Shown: in pieces, positions 40,225-49,690 of the stretch | How the letters are laid out: each line of letters opens with the position of its first letter | Numbering within the stretch: position 1 is the stretch's first letter | NCBI RefSeq assembly: GCF_001889165.1 | Contig: NZ_CP016020.1 | Span: 1,586,501 to 1,650,500, forward strand | DNA: 64,000 nucleotides | Origin: Bacillus weihaiensis | GTDB taxonomy: Bacteria > Bacillota > Bacilli > Bacillales > Bacillaceae | Direction of reading: 5' to 3' | Notes under the pieces: model-generated | Seen by the model: only the letters and a program-made list of their open reading frames with translations | Databases searched by the model: none | What the model was told of the DNA's origin: nothing | Translations under genes and position numbers: made by a program

Positions 40225-40881
40225 ATGTTAACTAAAATACAAATTCGTGAATGTTTAGATACTATGACTGAAATGTTCCCAGATGCACATTGTGAGCTTA
40301 TCCATGACAACCCATTTGAACTGGTTATTGCTGTCGCGCTATCTGCTCAATGTACAGACGCTTTAGTCAATAAAGTAACAAAAACTCTTTTTCAAAAATA
40401 TAAAAAGCCGGAGGATTACTTAGCAGTTACTCTTGAAGAATTGCAAAATGATATAAAATCCATTGGCTTATATCGGAACAAAGCTAAAAATATTCGCAAA
40501 TTGTGTGAAACACTTTTAGAGGATTATAATGGAATTGTTCCAAATGATCATACTGAATTAACAAAGCTAGCAGGAGTTGGAAGAAAGACAGCCAATGTAG
40601 TGATGTCTGTAGCCTTTGGAGTGCCAGCTATTGCAGTTGACACACATGTTGAGAGAGTTAGTAAGCGTTTAGGCATATGCAGATGGAAAGACTCAGTTTT
40701 AGAAGTTGAAAAAACTCTTATGAAAAAAATTCCTAGAGAGGAATGGTCAGATACACATCATAGATTAATTTTCTTTGGAAGATATCATTGTAAAGCACAG
40801 TCTCCTCAATGTGAAGTTTGTCCGCTAGTACATCTCTGTAGAGAAGGACAAAAACGAATAAAAAAGGCAGCGTTGAAGTAA
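40225..40881 (+). CDS. nth: Endonuclease III
   Basis: Bifunctional DNA glycosylase/AP lyase removing oxidised pyrimidines. 218 aa. HhH-GPD core with ALSAQCTDALVNKVT, LAGVGRKTANVVMSVAF (about residues 111-127, catalytic-type Lys) and AVDTHVERVSKRLGI (Asp). C-terminal 4Fe-4S ligands C-x6-C-x2-C-x5-C in the segment starting CKAQSPQCEVC. SD GAGGTG, ATG 40225. The stop overlaps the ypoC ATG. Confidence 0.96.
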   Translation: MLTKIQIRECLDTMTEMFPDAHCELIHDNPFELVIAVALSAQCTDALVNKVTKTLFQKYKKPEDYLAVTLEELQNDIKSIGLYRNKAKNIRKLCETLLEDYNGIVPNDHTELTKLAGVGRKTANVVMSVAFGVPAIAVDTHVERVSKRLGICRWKDSVLEVEKTLMKKIPREEWSDTHHRLIFFGRYHCKAQSPQCEVCPLVHLCREGQKRIKKAALK

Positions 40882-41408
40882 TGAAGCAATCGGATAATGA
40901 TATAATTATTCCCTCCTCATTTAATCTCTATAAAGACAAGGAGCAACGTAAACTCTATCCTACCACAGAGTCTGATTTTCTTGAGGTCATTAGGGAAGAA
41001 CCATTTTACTTCGATATTTTTTATGCACTAGAGTGGAAGAGAACAATGAGACCCTGGGAAAATCCTAAGGAATATCTTCCAATTATTTTTGAAGAACGGC
41101 AGGAGCAAACGGAAATAATTGAGGATTTCTATAAAAAGAGGGGAAAGGGAAATATTACGGATAGGATGCATTATTATCTATCCTTATTTCTACTAACTCT
41201 TTTTTATCTTAATTATAAACCTGTAAAAAGTGTTATTCCTCAGAGTATGAACTTATATGAACTAAAACGAAAACCTATGAATTGTGAGGAACGTCTAGAA
41301 TATATTATGAGGAAACCATCCCAGTATCATGCATATATACAGCTTGATCAGTTATTTATTGAACTTGAGAAGATATATTATAAGGCTGTAGCCATGAAAG
41401 AACTATAA
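40881..41408 (+). CDS. ypoC: YpoC family protein
   Basis: 175-aa, predicted cytoplasmic protein of unknown function, coupled to nth by a one-base overlap (TAATG). Recognised by position between nth and convergent ponA and by general sequence character (FDIFYALEWKRTMRPWENP near residue 50). A bidirectional terminator follows. Confidence 0.85.
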   Translation: MKQSDNDIIIPSSFNLYKDKEQRKLYPTTESDFLEVIREEPFYFDIFYALEWKRTMRPWENPKEYLPIIFEERQEQTEIIEDFYKKRGKGNITDRMHYYLSLFLLTLFYLNYKPVKSVIPQSMNLYELKRKPMNCEERLEYIMRKPSQYHAYIQLDQLFIELEKIYYKAVAMKEL

Positions 41409-41409
41409 A

Positions 41410-41445
41410 AGCCACCAGCAATTTAGCTGGTGGCTTTAATTTAGC
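41410..41445. terminator. Bidirectional terminator between ypoC and ponA
   Basis: AAAGCCACCAGC pairs with GCTGGTGGCTTT around AATTTA, with A-rich and T-rich flanks on both sides. Serves both convergent genes. Confidence 0.88.
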
Positions 41446-41447
41446 TA

Positions 41448-44072
41448 TTATTCTTCACTTTCATTTGTTTCTTTTTCATTTTTCTTCTTATTGTTGTTGT
41501 TACCTGGTGTCGGTGTTGTAGCTTCTACTGCAGGTTCTTGTTGTTGATCATTTTGTTCCTGATCTTGTTCTTCTTCTTGCTCGTTTTCTTCTTCAGAGTC
41601 TTGTTCATTATCGGAATTCTGTTCATCTTCCTCTATTTCTGATTCAGTATCTTCCTCTGAATCTGCTTCATCATCATTGGTTTCTTCACCAGGTAATTCC
41701 GGTACATCAACTTCAGGCTCAGGTACTTGAACTTTGGTGACAGCAGCATCACTTTTATTGCTTTCATCATCATCACTAATGGCAACAACCTGGAAGGAAT
41801 AGATGGCACCAGGTATAACATCAGCGATCTCATATTTCATACCTTTTGATTTATTTACAACTTGGTAGGGTCCTTCATCAATGGATTGACTCACCTCAAA
41901 GGATACATTCTCCAATTGACTTTCATTGTAGTTCCAATTAATGCTAATTGAGTTTGTTACTTGATCATAATTTATTTGTAAGCCCGAAGGTTTGTCGAGC
42001 TTTTCAAATTTCTTAGAAACCTGTGTAGGCTCAGTGCCTTTAACGAAATATTCATATGTTATCCGATTGGATGGTGTGTAATCACTTGCTAATACAGCAT
42101 CTTTTGAGCCTTTTTCAATTGCTTTTTTAATGACACTGTTTGGTTGCTCAAAATCGGAGGTATCGCCCGATGCCACTTCTTCAAAAACAGCTTTAAACAT
42201 TGCTTGAGCTAATTTTTGTTCTTTCCCTTCTAAATAAACTTTTTCACTATCTTTAGTGATGTTATATCCAGTCCAAACGGCAGCGGTGTAATTAGGATTA
42301 TACCCAACAAACCAAGCATCTTTAGCAGCTCCGTTTGGAACATTATATTTGGCTTTATCTTCTTCACTAAAATTGGTTGTGCCTGTTTTACCAGCGATAT
42401 TAACAGAAGAAAGGGATACGGCAGTACCAGTACCATAACGTACAACAGATTTCATCATGTCAGTTATCATAAATGCTGTATAATCACTCATTGCCGGTTT
42501 TGGTTCTGGTTCCAGATTAATTTCAGTTCCATCGCTTAATACAACCTTTTTAACAGCATGTGGTTCAATGTAAATACCATTATGACCGAAAGCACTAAAA
42601 GCTCCAGCCATTTGAAGAGGAGATACACCATTAGTGAATCCACCAATTGAATAAGACTCAACCATGTTATCAATTGGTATACCTATTCCTTCTGCAAATT
42701 CCTCTGCTTTATCTAATCCAACTGCTTGTAAAGCTTTTAAAGCTGGAATATTTCTTGAATAAGCAAGAGCATCACGCATTGACATTTGACCTTTATAACT
42801 GGTGTCCCAATTGTTTATTGGTGTTCCATTGCTATATGTGTATGGTTCATCTGTAATTTGTTCGTAGGTAGACCATTTTAAATGTTCAATTGCAGGACCA
42901 TAGTCAAGAACTGGTTTAATTGTTGACCCTGGCTGTCTTCGCGTATCTGTTGCATAGTTATATCCACCTACTGGTTGGTTACGACCACCACCAATTGCTC
43001 GAATTTCACCTGTTTGTGTGTCAATTAGGGAAATACCTGCTTGAAGTTCCTCATCAGGGAAATTAATAGAATCTCCATTTAGGACATTCTCGACAGTTTT
43101 TTGGGCATCTGGATCTAGTGTTGTATAAATTTGAAGACCTGCAGTTCCAGCATCAATATCAGTTTTTTCCTTCACTTCTTCTATGACTTCTTCTACAAAT
43201 GCATGATAAGGATTTGCTTTTTCTGTAGCTTCTACAACAGTTGATTGTACAGGGATAGCTTTAGCTTCATCGGCTTCTGCTTCCGTAATATACCCATGCT
43301 TAGCCATTAGTGTTAACACAATGTTTCTGCGTTTTTCCGCACTTTCGGGGTTCGTTCTCGGATTATAATTATTTGGACTTTGCGGTATTCCGGCAATCAT
43401 TGCAGCCTCATGTAGCTCTAATTCTTGGAGCGGCTTACCATAGAACGACTCAGCTGCTTGTGCAACTCCATATATGTTTCCAGGGAAGTAAATCTTATTT
43501 AAATACATTTCTAAGATTTGTTGCTTTGAATAGTTTTGTTCTAATTGAAAGGCTAGCCAAAGCTCTTGTACTTTACGTGTAATGGTTTTTTCATGAGACA
43601 AAATTGAATTCTTGATGACCTGCTGTGTAATCGTACTACCACCTTCAGCACCAAAGCCTTCTTGTACATTTGCAACAAATGCTCCACCAATTCGAATAAA
43701 ATCTACTCCATTATGCTCATAAAAGCGAGCGTCCTCAGTAGCAAGAACTGCCTCTTCAAGAACTTTAGGGATTTCATCATATGGAACATAAGTCCTTTTC
43801 ACTTGTCCGAATTCGGATATTTCATCACCATTCATATCATATAATTTTGACGAGAAAGAATCTCTTAATTTTTTCTCATCCAAAGGAGGGGCATTTGATA
43901 CGATAACCGCGAAGGTAATACCTCCAGCAATCATACCGATAATTCCAATGGCAAATAAACTTAAGATTACTTTTTTCCATAATCCAGTTTTCTTTTTATT
44001 CTTTTTCTTTTTACTATTCTGTTGAGTTTGTCGTTTTTTTCGTTCCTCACGACTTTTATATTGTTCACTCAT
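41448..44072 (-). CDS. ponA: Class A penicillin-binding protein PBP1
   Basis: Bifunctional peptidoglycan synthase. 874 aa: basic cytoplasmic tail (Lys-rich, about 20-33), membrane anchor (about 34-58), GT51 glycosyltransferase with ATEDARFYEHNGVD (about 111-124) and EGGSTITQQVIKN, transpeptidase with the SxxK serine in PGSTIKP, SxN in YSRNIPA and KTGTT. Then a fibronectin-III-like domain and a long acidic Glu/Gln/Asp-rich, probably disordered, tail of about 100 residues. Same order with recU as in B. subtilis. Confidence 0.96.
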   Translation of the reverse strand: MSEQYKSREERKKRQTQQNSKKKKNKKKTGLWKKVILSLFAIGIIGMIAGGITFAVIVSNAPPLDEKKLRDSFSSKLYDMNGDEISEFGQVKRTYVPYDEIPKVLEEAVLATEDARFYEHNGVDFIRIGGAFVANVQEGFGAEGGSTITQQVIKNSILSHEKTITRKVQELWLAFQLEQNYSKQQILEMYLNKIYFPGNIYGVAQAAESFYGKPLQELELHEAAMIAGIPQSPNNYNPRTNPESAEKRRNIVLTLMAKHGYITEAEADEAKAIPVQSTVVEATEKANPYHAFVEEVIEEVKEKTDIDAGTAGLQIYTTLDPDAQKTVENVLNGDSINFPDEELQAGISLIDTQTGEIRAIGGGRNQPVGGYNYATDTRRQPGSTIKPVLDYGPAIEHLKWSTYEQITDEPYTYSNGTPINNWDTSYKGQMSMRDALAYSRNIPALKALQAVGLDKAEEFAEGIGIPIDNMVESYSIGGFTNGVSPLQMAGAFSAFGHNGIYIEPHAVKKVVLSDGTEINLEPEPKPAMSDYTAFMITDMMKSVVRYGTGTAVSLSSVNIAGKTGTTNFSEEDKAKYNVPNGAAKDAWFVGYNPNYTAAVWTGYNITKDSEKVYLEGKEQKLAQAMFKAVFEEVASGDTSDFEQPNSVIKKAIEKGSKDAVLASDYTPSNRITYEYFVKGTEPTQVSKKFEKLDKPSGLQINYDQVTNSISINWNYNESQLENVSFEVSQSIDEGPYQVVNKSKGMKYEIADVIPGAIYSFQVVAISDDDESNKSDAAVTKVQVPEPEVDVPELPGEETNDDEADSEEDTESEIEEDEQNSDNEQDSEEENEQEEEQDQEQNDQQQEPAVEATTPTPGNNNNKKKNEKETNESEE

Positions 44073-44368
44073 GTGTTTCCAACCTTTCTTTTATGCTTTC
44101 AATAGGCTTCATTAAATCTGCTGCAAAACTCCGTTAACAGTTATAAATTCCTGTATTATTCAACTTTTCTAGTAGAATGTAATTGATTCCTACTAGCTGA
44201 ACCTTTCTCATTGTTTACGATACAGTTTATAACATAGAAAAAAAAGCAACCAAACATACAAATTCAGCCAATTTAAAAGCTAACACTGTAGAAAATATCT
44301 TATTCCTTATAAGATATAACGAAATTATCGCATTTTTCTACTAAAAACTGTTACTTTTTAAACTATCT

Positions 44369-44974
44369 TTAAAAATATAGTTTATCGATAATTTTAAGAT
44401 AGTCAATCCTTGCTTGATATCCTTGAGGTATAACATGCGCATATTTGTTGATTTCATCACTTGATATAGATTTGCGGCCACCGTTTTCTTTACGATCCCA
44501 AAATGTAAAGAGGGGCTCTGCTTCTAAAAAATAAAATTGTTGAAAAGCAGAAAGGATAACGAAACATATCCCACCTTGACGGATGACACTTTTCATATGG
44601 TCAATTTGATGGTTGTGGAAATTTTGAAGCGGAAAAGATGTTTTGTTCTTCGTTTCTTTAGCTTCAAAATCAATGTACTTTCCTTTATAAATTCCATTGT
44701 AATCAGTTGTTGAGCTTTGTTTAAAGTAAGCCTCCCGAATTACAGCTGCACTCCTTCTAGGATAATCGACATTGACTATTTGGACGGGTGTAGGCTTCTT
44801 ATGTATCACTGCTATTTGATGAGCTAAATAATATTGATTAGTCTCATTAAGATCATCCTCTAGAGACATTCCTCGGTTACTATATGTGAAAGAAGGGTGC
44901 TGTTGCTGTCGCTTTTTTTTTACTTCTTGTTCTTTTGGTTGATACACCTTTCCGTTAGGATAACGAAAAATCAT
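44369..44974 (-). CDS. recU: Holliday junction resolvase RecU
   Basis: 201 aa. Nuclease core signatures: [17 protein letters not shown] (about residues 35-51), [20 protein letters not shown] (about 94-113, with catalytic Asp/Glu/Lys) and [28 protein letters not shown] before ATG 44974. Lies 296 nt upstream of ponA on the same strand; that spacer has no gene. Also needed for chromosome segregation in B. subtilis. Confidence 0.95.
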   Translation of the reverse strand: MIFRYPNGKVYQPKEQEVKKKRQQQHPSFTYSNRGMSLEDDLNETNQYYLAHQIAVIHKKPTPVQIVNVDYPRRSAAVIREAYFKQSSTTDYNGIYKGKYIDFEAKETKNKTSFPLQNFHNHQIDHMKSVIRQGGICFVILSAFQQFYFLEAEPLFTFWDRKENGGRKSISSDEINKYAHVIPQGYQARIDYLKIIDKLYF

Positions 44975-45104
44975 ACATAACCTCCTCTTTAAAACTACTA
45001 CCTATCATACCAAAAATAATGTAAAAGGAATGATAAAAAAGTATCAATTTTGTTAATGTGTATAAACTATCTATTTAGGAAACGCTATTTTGCGAGGTGG
45101 ATAC

Positions 45105-46085
45105 ATGTATAAGCCGAAAATAGACGAATTCATCAATGAAAAAGAAATCCTGTCTTATATAGGTATTACGACAAAAAGAAAAAATTATGACAACATTTCG
45201 CGTACATTAGCTTACCAAAAGTATTATTTTCAACATAGGGAAATAAAATGGGCATATTTAGCAAGTATGGTATCTAGAAACGCTGGATGGAGTATGACAG
45301 ATTTACAAGGAAAATGGTTTCGTAAATCACTTACGGAAGAGCAAAGACATCTCTTATTTTTAACTTATGAACGTGCTAATTGGATGATTTTTCAGGATGC
45401 TTTTCCACAACTACTTATTTATTCGTTTTCTAAGAAGTTTAATCGCCCTTTGTTTCATTTACTTCCTCATTTACAAGTTTCACGTTTTATGGAAGAAGAG
45501 TGGTTATCCTTTTGGAAAGAGCCTGACTTAGACCGTTTAATGAAGGCACTCATTATAAATGAACAAAATGTCATACAAAAACCTATTTTGGAAAAAGAAC
45601 CATATAAAAGTCATGTGTTTAAATCAATACCATATAAATTCCAAGATCTTTTTCATTTTAGCACTGTTTTATTTCCAACATTGGAAGGAAGTCTTTTTGG
45701 TTTTTCAGTATACGATTTTAGTGAAATTACTAATCGTATTGATCTTGGAAAAAAATTAGCTTGGCTGCTTTTTGAATCAGGTTTATATGAAAAGTTTGTA
45801 GTTTTCTCACAATCAGTAAGTCATACAGGCTCTAGATATGATTATGAATTTCTTTTTCCCGACAAGCGCAAAAGAGAAACACCTTTACTGCGTACAACGT
45901 ATCCAATCATTTCACATTCTTTAGACGAAGGAAAAGAAGATTGGTTTCATGGTCAAAATACAAAAAAGTGGTTTAAGGAGATCAAGATACCGAAAAAATA
46001 TGAGCTAACTTTCTGGTTTAAACATAAACAAGATCAACTGCATATGTTAACCCTTTTACAAGAATATTGGAAACAGAGAAAATGA
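45105..46085 (+). CDS. yppC: DUF2515 family protein YppC
   Basis: 326-aa protein, predicted soluble, of unknown function; divergent from recU as in B. subtilis. Contains WAYLASMVSRNAGWSMTDLQ (about residues 46-65) typical of the family. ATG 45105 follows GCGAGGTGG; the frame from 45090 includes the SD and is rejected. Confidence 0.87.
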   Translation: MYKPKIDEFINEKEILSYIGITTKRKNYDNISRTLAYQKYYFQHREIKWAYLASMVSRNAGWSMTDLQGKWFRKSLTEEQRHLLFLTYERANWMIFQDAFPQLLIYSFSKKFNRPLFHLLPHLQVSRFMEEEWLSFWKEPDLDRLMKALIINEQNVIQKPILEKEPYKSHVFKSIPYKFQDLFHFSTVLFPTLEGSLFGFSVYDFSEITNRIDLGKKLAWLLFESGLYEKFVVFSQSVSHTGSRYDYEFLFPDKRKRETPLLRTTYPIISHSLDEGKEDWFHGQNTKKWFKEIKIPKKYELTFWFKHKQDQLHMLTLLQEYWKQRK

Positions 46086-46087
46086 AA

Positions 46088-46118
46088 AAAAGCAAGGAGT
46101 AACCTTGCTTTTTTTTCA
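46088..46118 (+). terminator. Terminator after yppC
   Basis: AAAGCAAGG pairs with CCTTGCTTT around AGTAA, with a T8 run on the + side and an A-run on the other. Probably bidirectional, also serving the small minus-strand gene. Confidence 0.9.
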
Positions 46119-46121
46119 TCT

Positions 46122-46220
46122 TTAGGTAGAAGGACGGTTTGGTCCGTCTAATTTCTTATCTGTCGGAATATTTGTTCTTTCTTCTGCTTTTTGTTGCTTA
46201 TCTTTTGGTTTTTTTGCCAT
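46122..46220 (-). CDS. sspM: Minor small acid-soluble spore protein, SspM-like
   Basis: 32-aa Lys-rich peptide starting MAKKPKDKQQKAEERTN and ending DKKLDGPNRPST. The C terminus closely matches the ending of B. subtilis SspM (KKLGGPNRPST). SD AGGAGGTGC lies 8 nt before ATG. In B. subtilis sspM lies in the same yppC-yppE neighbourhood. Expected forespore-expressed. Confidence 0.72.
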   Translation of the reverse strand: MAKKPKDKQQKAEERTNIPTDKKLDGPNRPST

Positions 46221-46393
46221 ATTTAGCACCTCCTACAATTTATTTTGACCGAATGAATCCTTTTCCATTCATCTATCCTGCTGTCGAACAATGTATGATA
46301 GTACTTTCTTTGACGAATAAAAACTAGTTTTGTCACGTGGGAAGGGAGAAGGAAATTAGTCTCGAATAAGTGATGTAAAGAGGAGGGAGAAGG

Positions 46394-46636
46394 ATGAGTA
46401 TATATCTTGATAAGAGCCAAATTGAATCAAAATTAGTGGAATTAGAAGAAGAACTGGAAGCGTTAGAAAAACAATTAAATACTAGAGCACAAAGGGTGAA
46501 AGCAAAAGAAAGTCAATTGTTAGCTGATACTGAAAAGTTAAATGATCAATTAACACATGTCATTTCTTCCATGTCAACACCTAAAGCTTCTGAACAATAT
46601 TTTAGAACCCAGACTCAAACTTCTTGTTACGTCTAA
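46394..46636 (+). CDS. Small coiled-coil protein, unrecognised
   Basis: 80 aa, dominated by a charged heptad-like segment (LVELEEELEALEKQLNTRAQ, about residues 14-33, continuing to about 60) that should form a coiled coil; no membrane segment. ATG 46394 is preceded by GAGGAGGGAGAAGG. Position corresponds to the yppD region of B. subtilis but I cannot confirm homology. Confidence 0.7.
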   Translation: MSIYLDKSQIESKLVELEEELEALEKQLNTRAQRVKAKESQLLADTEKLNDQLTHVISSMSTPKASEQYFRTQTQTSCYV

Positions 46637-46717
46637 ACCGTTGTATAGTTATTTAGAAACTGATTATGTGTCCTTCTAACGAATCATTTGATATGATTAG
46701 GTAGAGGTGATTCATCA

Positions 46718-47080
46718 ATGGAATTAATTACATCATCTAAAGAGCTTCTCACTCTTTTAGAAGAATGTATGGAGAGGTTTAATAAGCATGAGGTAAAACC
46801 TGAGAAAACAGAGGAATATTTTTTCAACCAAGTTAAGCCCTCTTTCGAACGTGCAACTACATCCATTCAAATTTGGAAACCGTTAGCAAACGATTGGATC
46901 ATAAAGAATAAACCTAAATATATTCATGTAACACAATTAGACTCTACGATTGAACATATTGAACAAGTAGTATTGCAATCCTTTTATAGAGATATAAACA
47001 GACAACGATTTTATAATTTGCATCATTCAGTAGAATACGTAGTAGAAAGTATATTGGATGAAATGGAAAGCGAAGACTAG
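46718..47080 (+). CDS. yppE: DUF1798 family protein YppE
   Basis: 120-aa helical protein. Motif pattern KPKYIHVTQLDSTIEHIEQV followed by VLQSFYRDINRQRFYNL matches YppE (RPKYVH...VLQSY...KKRF). SD TAGAGGTGATTCATC before ATG 46718. Function unknown. Confidence 0.85.
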   Translation: MELITSSKELLTLLEECMERFNKHEVKPEKTEEYFFNQVKPSFERATTSIQIWKPLANDWIIKNKPKYIHVTQLDSTIEHIEQVVLQSFYRDINRQRFYNLHHSVEYVVESILDEMESED

Positions 47081-47185
47081 CTCCTATAGGGTTGGTCTTT
47101 TTATTTTCAATCTATTGATGGGGGATGTTGGTGAGAAAGTAAAATTAGTGATAGCTACCATAACCTTTCATGATGAAGTAATACA

Positions 47186-47225
47186 TAAAAATAGGAGGTA
47201 GCTTCTATTTATAGCTGCCTCCTAT
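47186..47225 (-). terminator. Terminator of the MFS gene
   Basis: ATAGGAGGTAGCT (47191-47203) pairs with AGCTGCCTCCTAT (47213-47225). On the minus strand the stem is followed by TTTTT, so it ends the MFS transcript. Confidence 0.8.
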
Positions 47226-47259
47226 ACAATTCGGTATAAATAGAGGGTCTCATCAACAA

Positions 47260-48471
47260 TTAGTGCGACTCGCTCCAATCTAATGACGAGGAATGTCCAT
47301 TCGTTTGACCTTGAACCCATCTATACACAAATGTAACCACAATGATAAAGATAGCTGATAACAAATAGAGAGTGGAATATCCAAAGTGGCTAGCAATAAT
47401 TCCTAATAGGAAGGAGCCTGCAGCTATTCCTGTGTCAAAAAAGGTGAAAAACGTCGCTGTAGCATGTCCACTTCGATGTCGATCTGTTGATTGAATTGCT
47501 AAGGTTTGTAAACATGGAACAATTGTGCCGTACCCTAAACCAATAAAAGCGCCTGAGAATAGAAACATTAAGGTAGTCTCTGTCATACTTAATAATAATA
47601 AACCGATCATAAAGAAACCGAGTGCAGGATAGATAACAATATTTGGTCCCTTTGAATCAAATAATCGACCACTAAAAGGTCTCGAGATAATCATAGTAAC
47701 AGCAAATACAGCAAAGAATAAACTTGCAGCATTTAGTAAATTCAGTTCATTCGCATAAGTAGAAATGAAAGAAATAACACTTGAATAGGTAAAGGCTATT
47801 AGTGTTCCTACGATAGCAATTGGAAGGGCCTTACTATCAAATAAATCACTAAGCTTAAGATGCCCTTTATCTTTTGAATCAGGTTTACTTAAAGTAGGAT
47901 TATTTGGTTTACTAATAGCGGTAATAAAAACACCTAGAGTACTTAAACTACCTAAGATAAGAAAAAGTACTAGAAAAGATGTCGTTTGTATTAGTGTTAA
48001 TGCAATAAAAGGTCCAGATACAACCGCTAAGTTCATAGACATTGCAAAATATCCAAGTCCTTCTCCTCGTCTTTTAAGCGGAACGATATCAGCAGCAATG
48101 GCTCCAGTAGCTGTTGTCGCAATACTAAACCAGATACCATGAAAGAAGCGTAAAACGAGTAAAATAGTGAAATGTTGAATCCATAGGTACATAAAAGATG
48201 ATAAGGTAAAGAAAATCATACTAATAACTAGAACTCTTTTTTTTCCAAAGTCCTCTAATAACTTCCCTGAAAACGGACGAATGATAATAGCTGATAAAAG
48301 AAAAATGGTGACAATTAGACCAGCATCTGCTGTAGATCCGTTAAGCTTATTAACAACATAAATTGGTAAGGAAGTAAGTAATCCGTAAAACGCTAAGAAA
48401 ATGAAAAAGTTGCTGATGAAGATACTGATAAAGGCTTTCGTCCAAATAGGTTCTTTTTGTTTATACGTCAA
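47260..48471 (-). CDS. Major facilitator superfamily transporter
   Basis: 403-aa membrane protein with about 12 hydrophobic segments, drug-efflux style. The loop after helix 2 reads GKLLEDFGKKRVLV (motif A-like), and the second half repeats it as GRLFDSKGPNIV, the usual internal duplication. Substrate unknown. Starts 6 nt downstream of a MarR-family gene, so it is probably induced when that regulator binds a ligand. Not part of the B. subtilis backbone here; likely acquired. Confidence 0.9.
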   Translation of the reverse strand: MTYKQKEPIWTKAFISIFISNFFIFLAFYGLLTSLPIYVVNKLNGSTADAGLIVTIFLLSAIIIRPFSGKLLEDFGKKRVLVISMIFFTLSSFMYLWIQHFTILLVLRFFHGIWFSIATTATGAIAADIVPLKRRGEGLGYFAMSMNLAVVSGPFIALTLIQTTSFLVLFLILGSLSTLGVFITAISKPNNPTLSKPDSKDKGHLKLSDLFDSKALPIAIVGTLIAFTYSSVISFISTYANELNLLNAASLFFAVFAVTMIISRPFSGRLFDSKGPNIVIYPALGFFMIGLLLLSMTETTLMFLFSGAFIGLGYGTIVPCLQTLAIQSTDRHRSGHATATFFTFFDTGIAAGSFLLGIIASHFGYSTLYLLSAIFIIVVTFVYRWVQGQTNGHSSSLDWSESH

Positions 48472-48477
48472 GCTGGT

Positions 48478-48900
48478 TCACTCCATATCGGATTTTTCTC
48501 CTAATTTACTTAGTAGGTAATATAATTGATTCTGTTCCTCACTTGTTAAATTTGAAATCATTACCTTTTCGAATGTTTTAACATCATCTTCCACGAAGGG
48601 TAGCTGTTTATATGCTTTTTCCGTTAAAGAGACAAGTCGTTCACGTTTATCCTGACCTGATGAACGTTGAATCCAACCAAATTCTTCAAGCTTTATTAAT
48701 GTTCGTGTTACAGTTGGAGCTTCGACACCAAGATAACGCCATATCTCACTTTGAGTCATTGATCCCTTAGTCATTAGGCAATAAAGGATAGACCATTGCG
48801 AGCTAAACAATTCATGTTTTTGTAATGATCCATTAAGTTCTTTTGTCATGTGTCTCGTTTTTTGATACAACAAGTGAAATAATTGGTTCGTATTATCCAT
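48478..48900 (-). CDS. MarR-family transcriptional regulator
   Basis: 140 aa. Winged-helix region MTQSEIWRYLGVEAPTVTRT (about residues 50-69) with the wing SSGQDKRERLVSLTEKA, typical of MarR. ATG 48900 follows AAGGTG; the GTG at 48912 is in that SD. Palindromic sites lie directly upstream, so autorepression together with the MFS gene is likely. Confidence 0.92.
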   Translation of the reverse strand: MDNTNQLFHLLYQKTRHMTKELNGSLQKHELFSSQWSILYCLMTKGSMTQSEIWRYLGVEAPTVTRTLIKLEEFGWIQRSSGQDKRERLVSLTEKAYKQLPFVEDDVKTFEKVMISNLTSEEQNQLYYLLSKLGEKSDME

Positions 48901-48919
48901 ATTTATCCACACCTTATTT

Positions 48920-48965
48920 ATTTACCTAAGTAAGTATTTTTAGATATTTACCTAGGTAAATATCT
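48920..48965 (-). promoter_or_regulatory. Palindromic MarR operator sites
   Basis: A perfect 24-bp palindrome at 48942-48965 centred on TTTACCTAGGTAAA, and a second, imperfect site TTTACCTAAGTAAGT at about 48921-48935. Both share TTACCT(A)xGTAA and lie 20-65 bp before the marR start, where a repressor would act. Confidence 0.8.
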
Positions 48966-49144
48966 ACTCTGACTAGCATAACGAGTAAGTAGAAGATTGT
49001 AAAGGAAAAGACTCATATGGTGATAAATGAAGGGAAAAGAATAGGGGAATAGTGATCGAGTAATTAATAGATGTAATTGGAGAGAAATCTGCTTTTTATT
49101 AAAGAAATCTGCTTATTTGGTTCTGCGAGAAAAAAAGAAAGAGT
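48966..49144. other. Intergenic region upstream of the marR operator
   Basis: About 180 nt without a gene. It has a 12-bp direct repeat, AAATCTGCTT with flanks, at about 49084 and 49105. Nothing else recognised. Confidence 0.35.
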
Positions 49145-49180
49145 GCTCAAAAGGTCGTTATTTAACAACCTTTTGAGTCA
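49143..49180 (-). terminator. Terminator of a small minus-strand gene
   Basis: CTCAAAAGGT pairs with ACCTTTTGAG; on the minus strand the stem is followed by a pyrimidine tract with TTTCTTTTTTT. It lies just past the 54-aa gene. Confidence 0.75.
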
Positions 49181-49201
49181 CCCTCTGTAACATATATTTG
49201 C

Positions 49202-49366
49202 TTAATCCTCTACTTTAATGGAAACAGGTCTGTCCCCTTCAGAAGCAACAGGTTCAATTGCGTACCCAACTTTTTCTGTTTCTTTACCCATTACTGGTTG
49301 TGCTTGTTTTGAAAGTGTAGGCGTATGTCCTTTTTCTTTATGATTAAAGTGTTGACCTCTACCCAT
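49202..49366 (-). CDS. Small hypothetical protein, 54 aa
   Basis: MGRGQHFNHKEKGHTPTLSK at the N terminus, then a hydrophilic region ending VSIKVED. GGGAGGG lies 7 nt before ATG and a terminator follows, so it is likely a real gene. No family recognised. The composition (Gly/His/Lys/Thr-rich, no Cys) and the neighbourhood suggest a sporulation-associated small protein, but this is only context. Confidence 0.6.
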   Translation of the reverse strand: MGRGQHFNHKEKGHTPTLSKQAQPVMGKETEKVGYAIEPVASEGDRPVSIKVED

Positions 49367-49379
49367 TCAGAATCCCTCC

Positions 49380-49690
49380 CTCATTATGGTTCTTTTCTAA
49401 TATGAACATTTTATAGGGGAATCATGTATTCAAATAATGGATGTCGTTAAGTAGGTAACGTTTCCGGTTTTTAGCTTGTGTTCTTATAGACAGGTGACCT
49501 AACCAAATCCTTTATTCCAACCTAATAAAGTAGGGAAAACTTCTCCCTATTTGGATTATTAACAGTCAAAAGGAAGGTGTAAAAGAAAGAGCTAAAAAGA
49601 GGATAAATATGAACTAAATAGTTTTTCACAAACTAGGCGAATGATTCATATAGTATAGTAAGTAAAATGTTCGTAAGGAGGGAATTAATC
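49380..49690. other. Intergenic region before yppG
   Basis: About 310 nt with no supported gene. It ends with a good SD, AAGGAGGG, at 49676-49683 for the next gene. No clear promoter assigned. Confidence 0.4.

Noticed and set aside
49084-49116. Direct repeat AAATCTGCTT as a possible binding site or CRISPR-like unit
   Set aside because: Only two short copies in AT-rich DNA, no regular spacing or further units.
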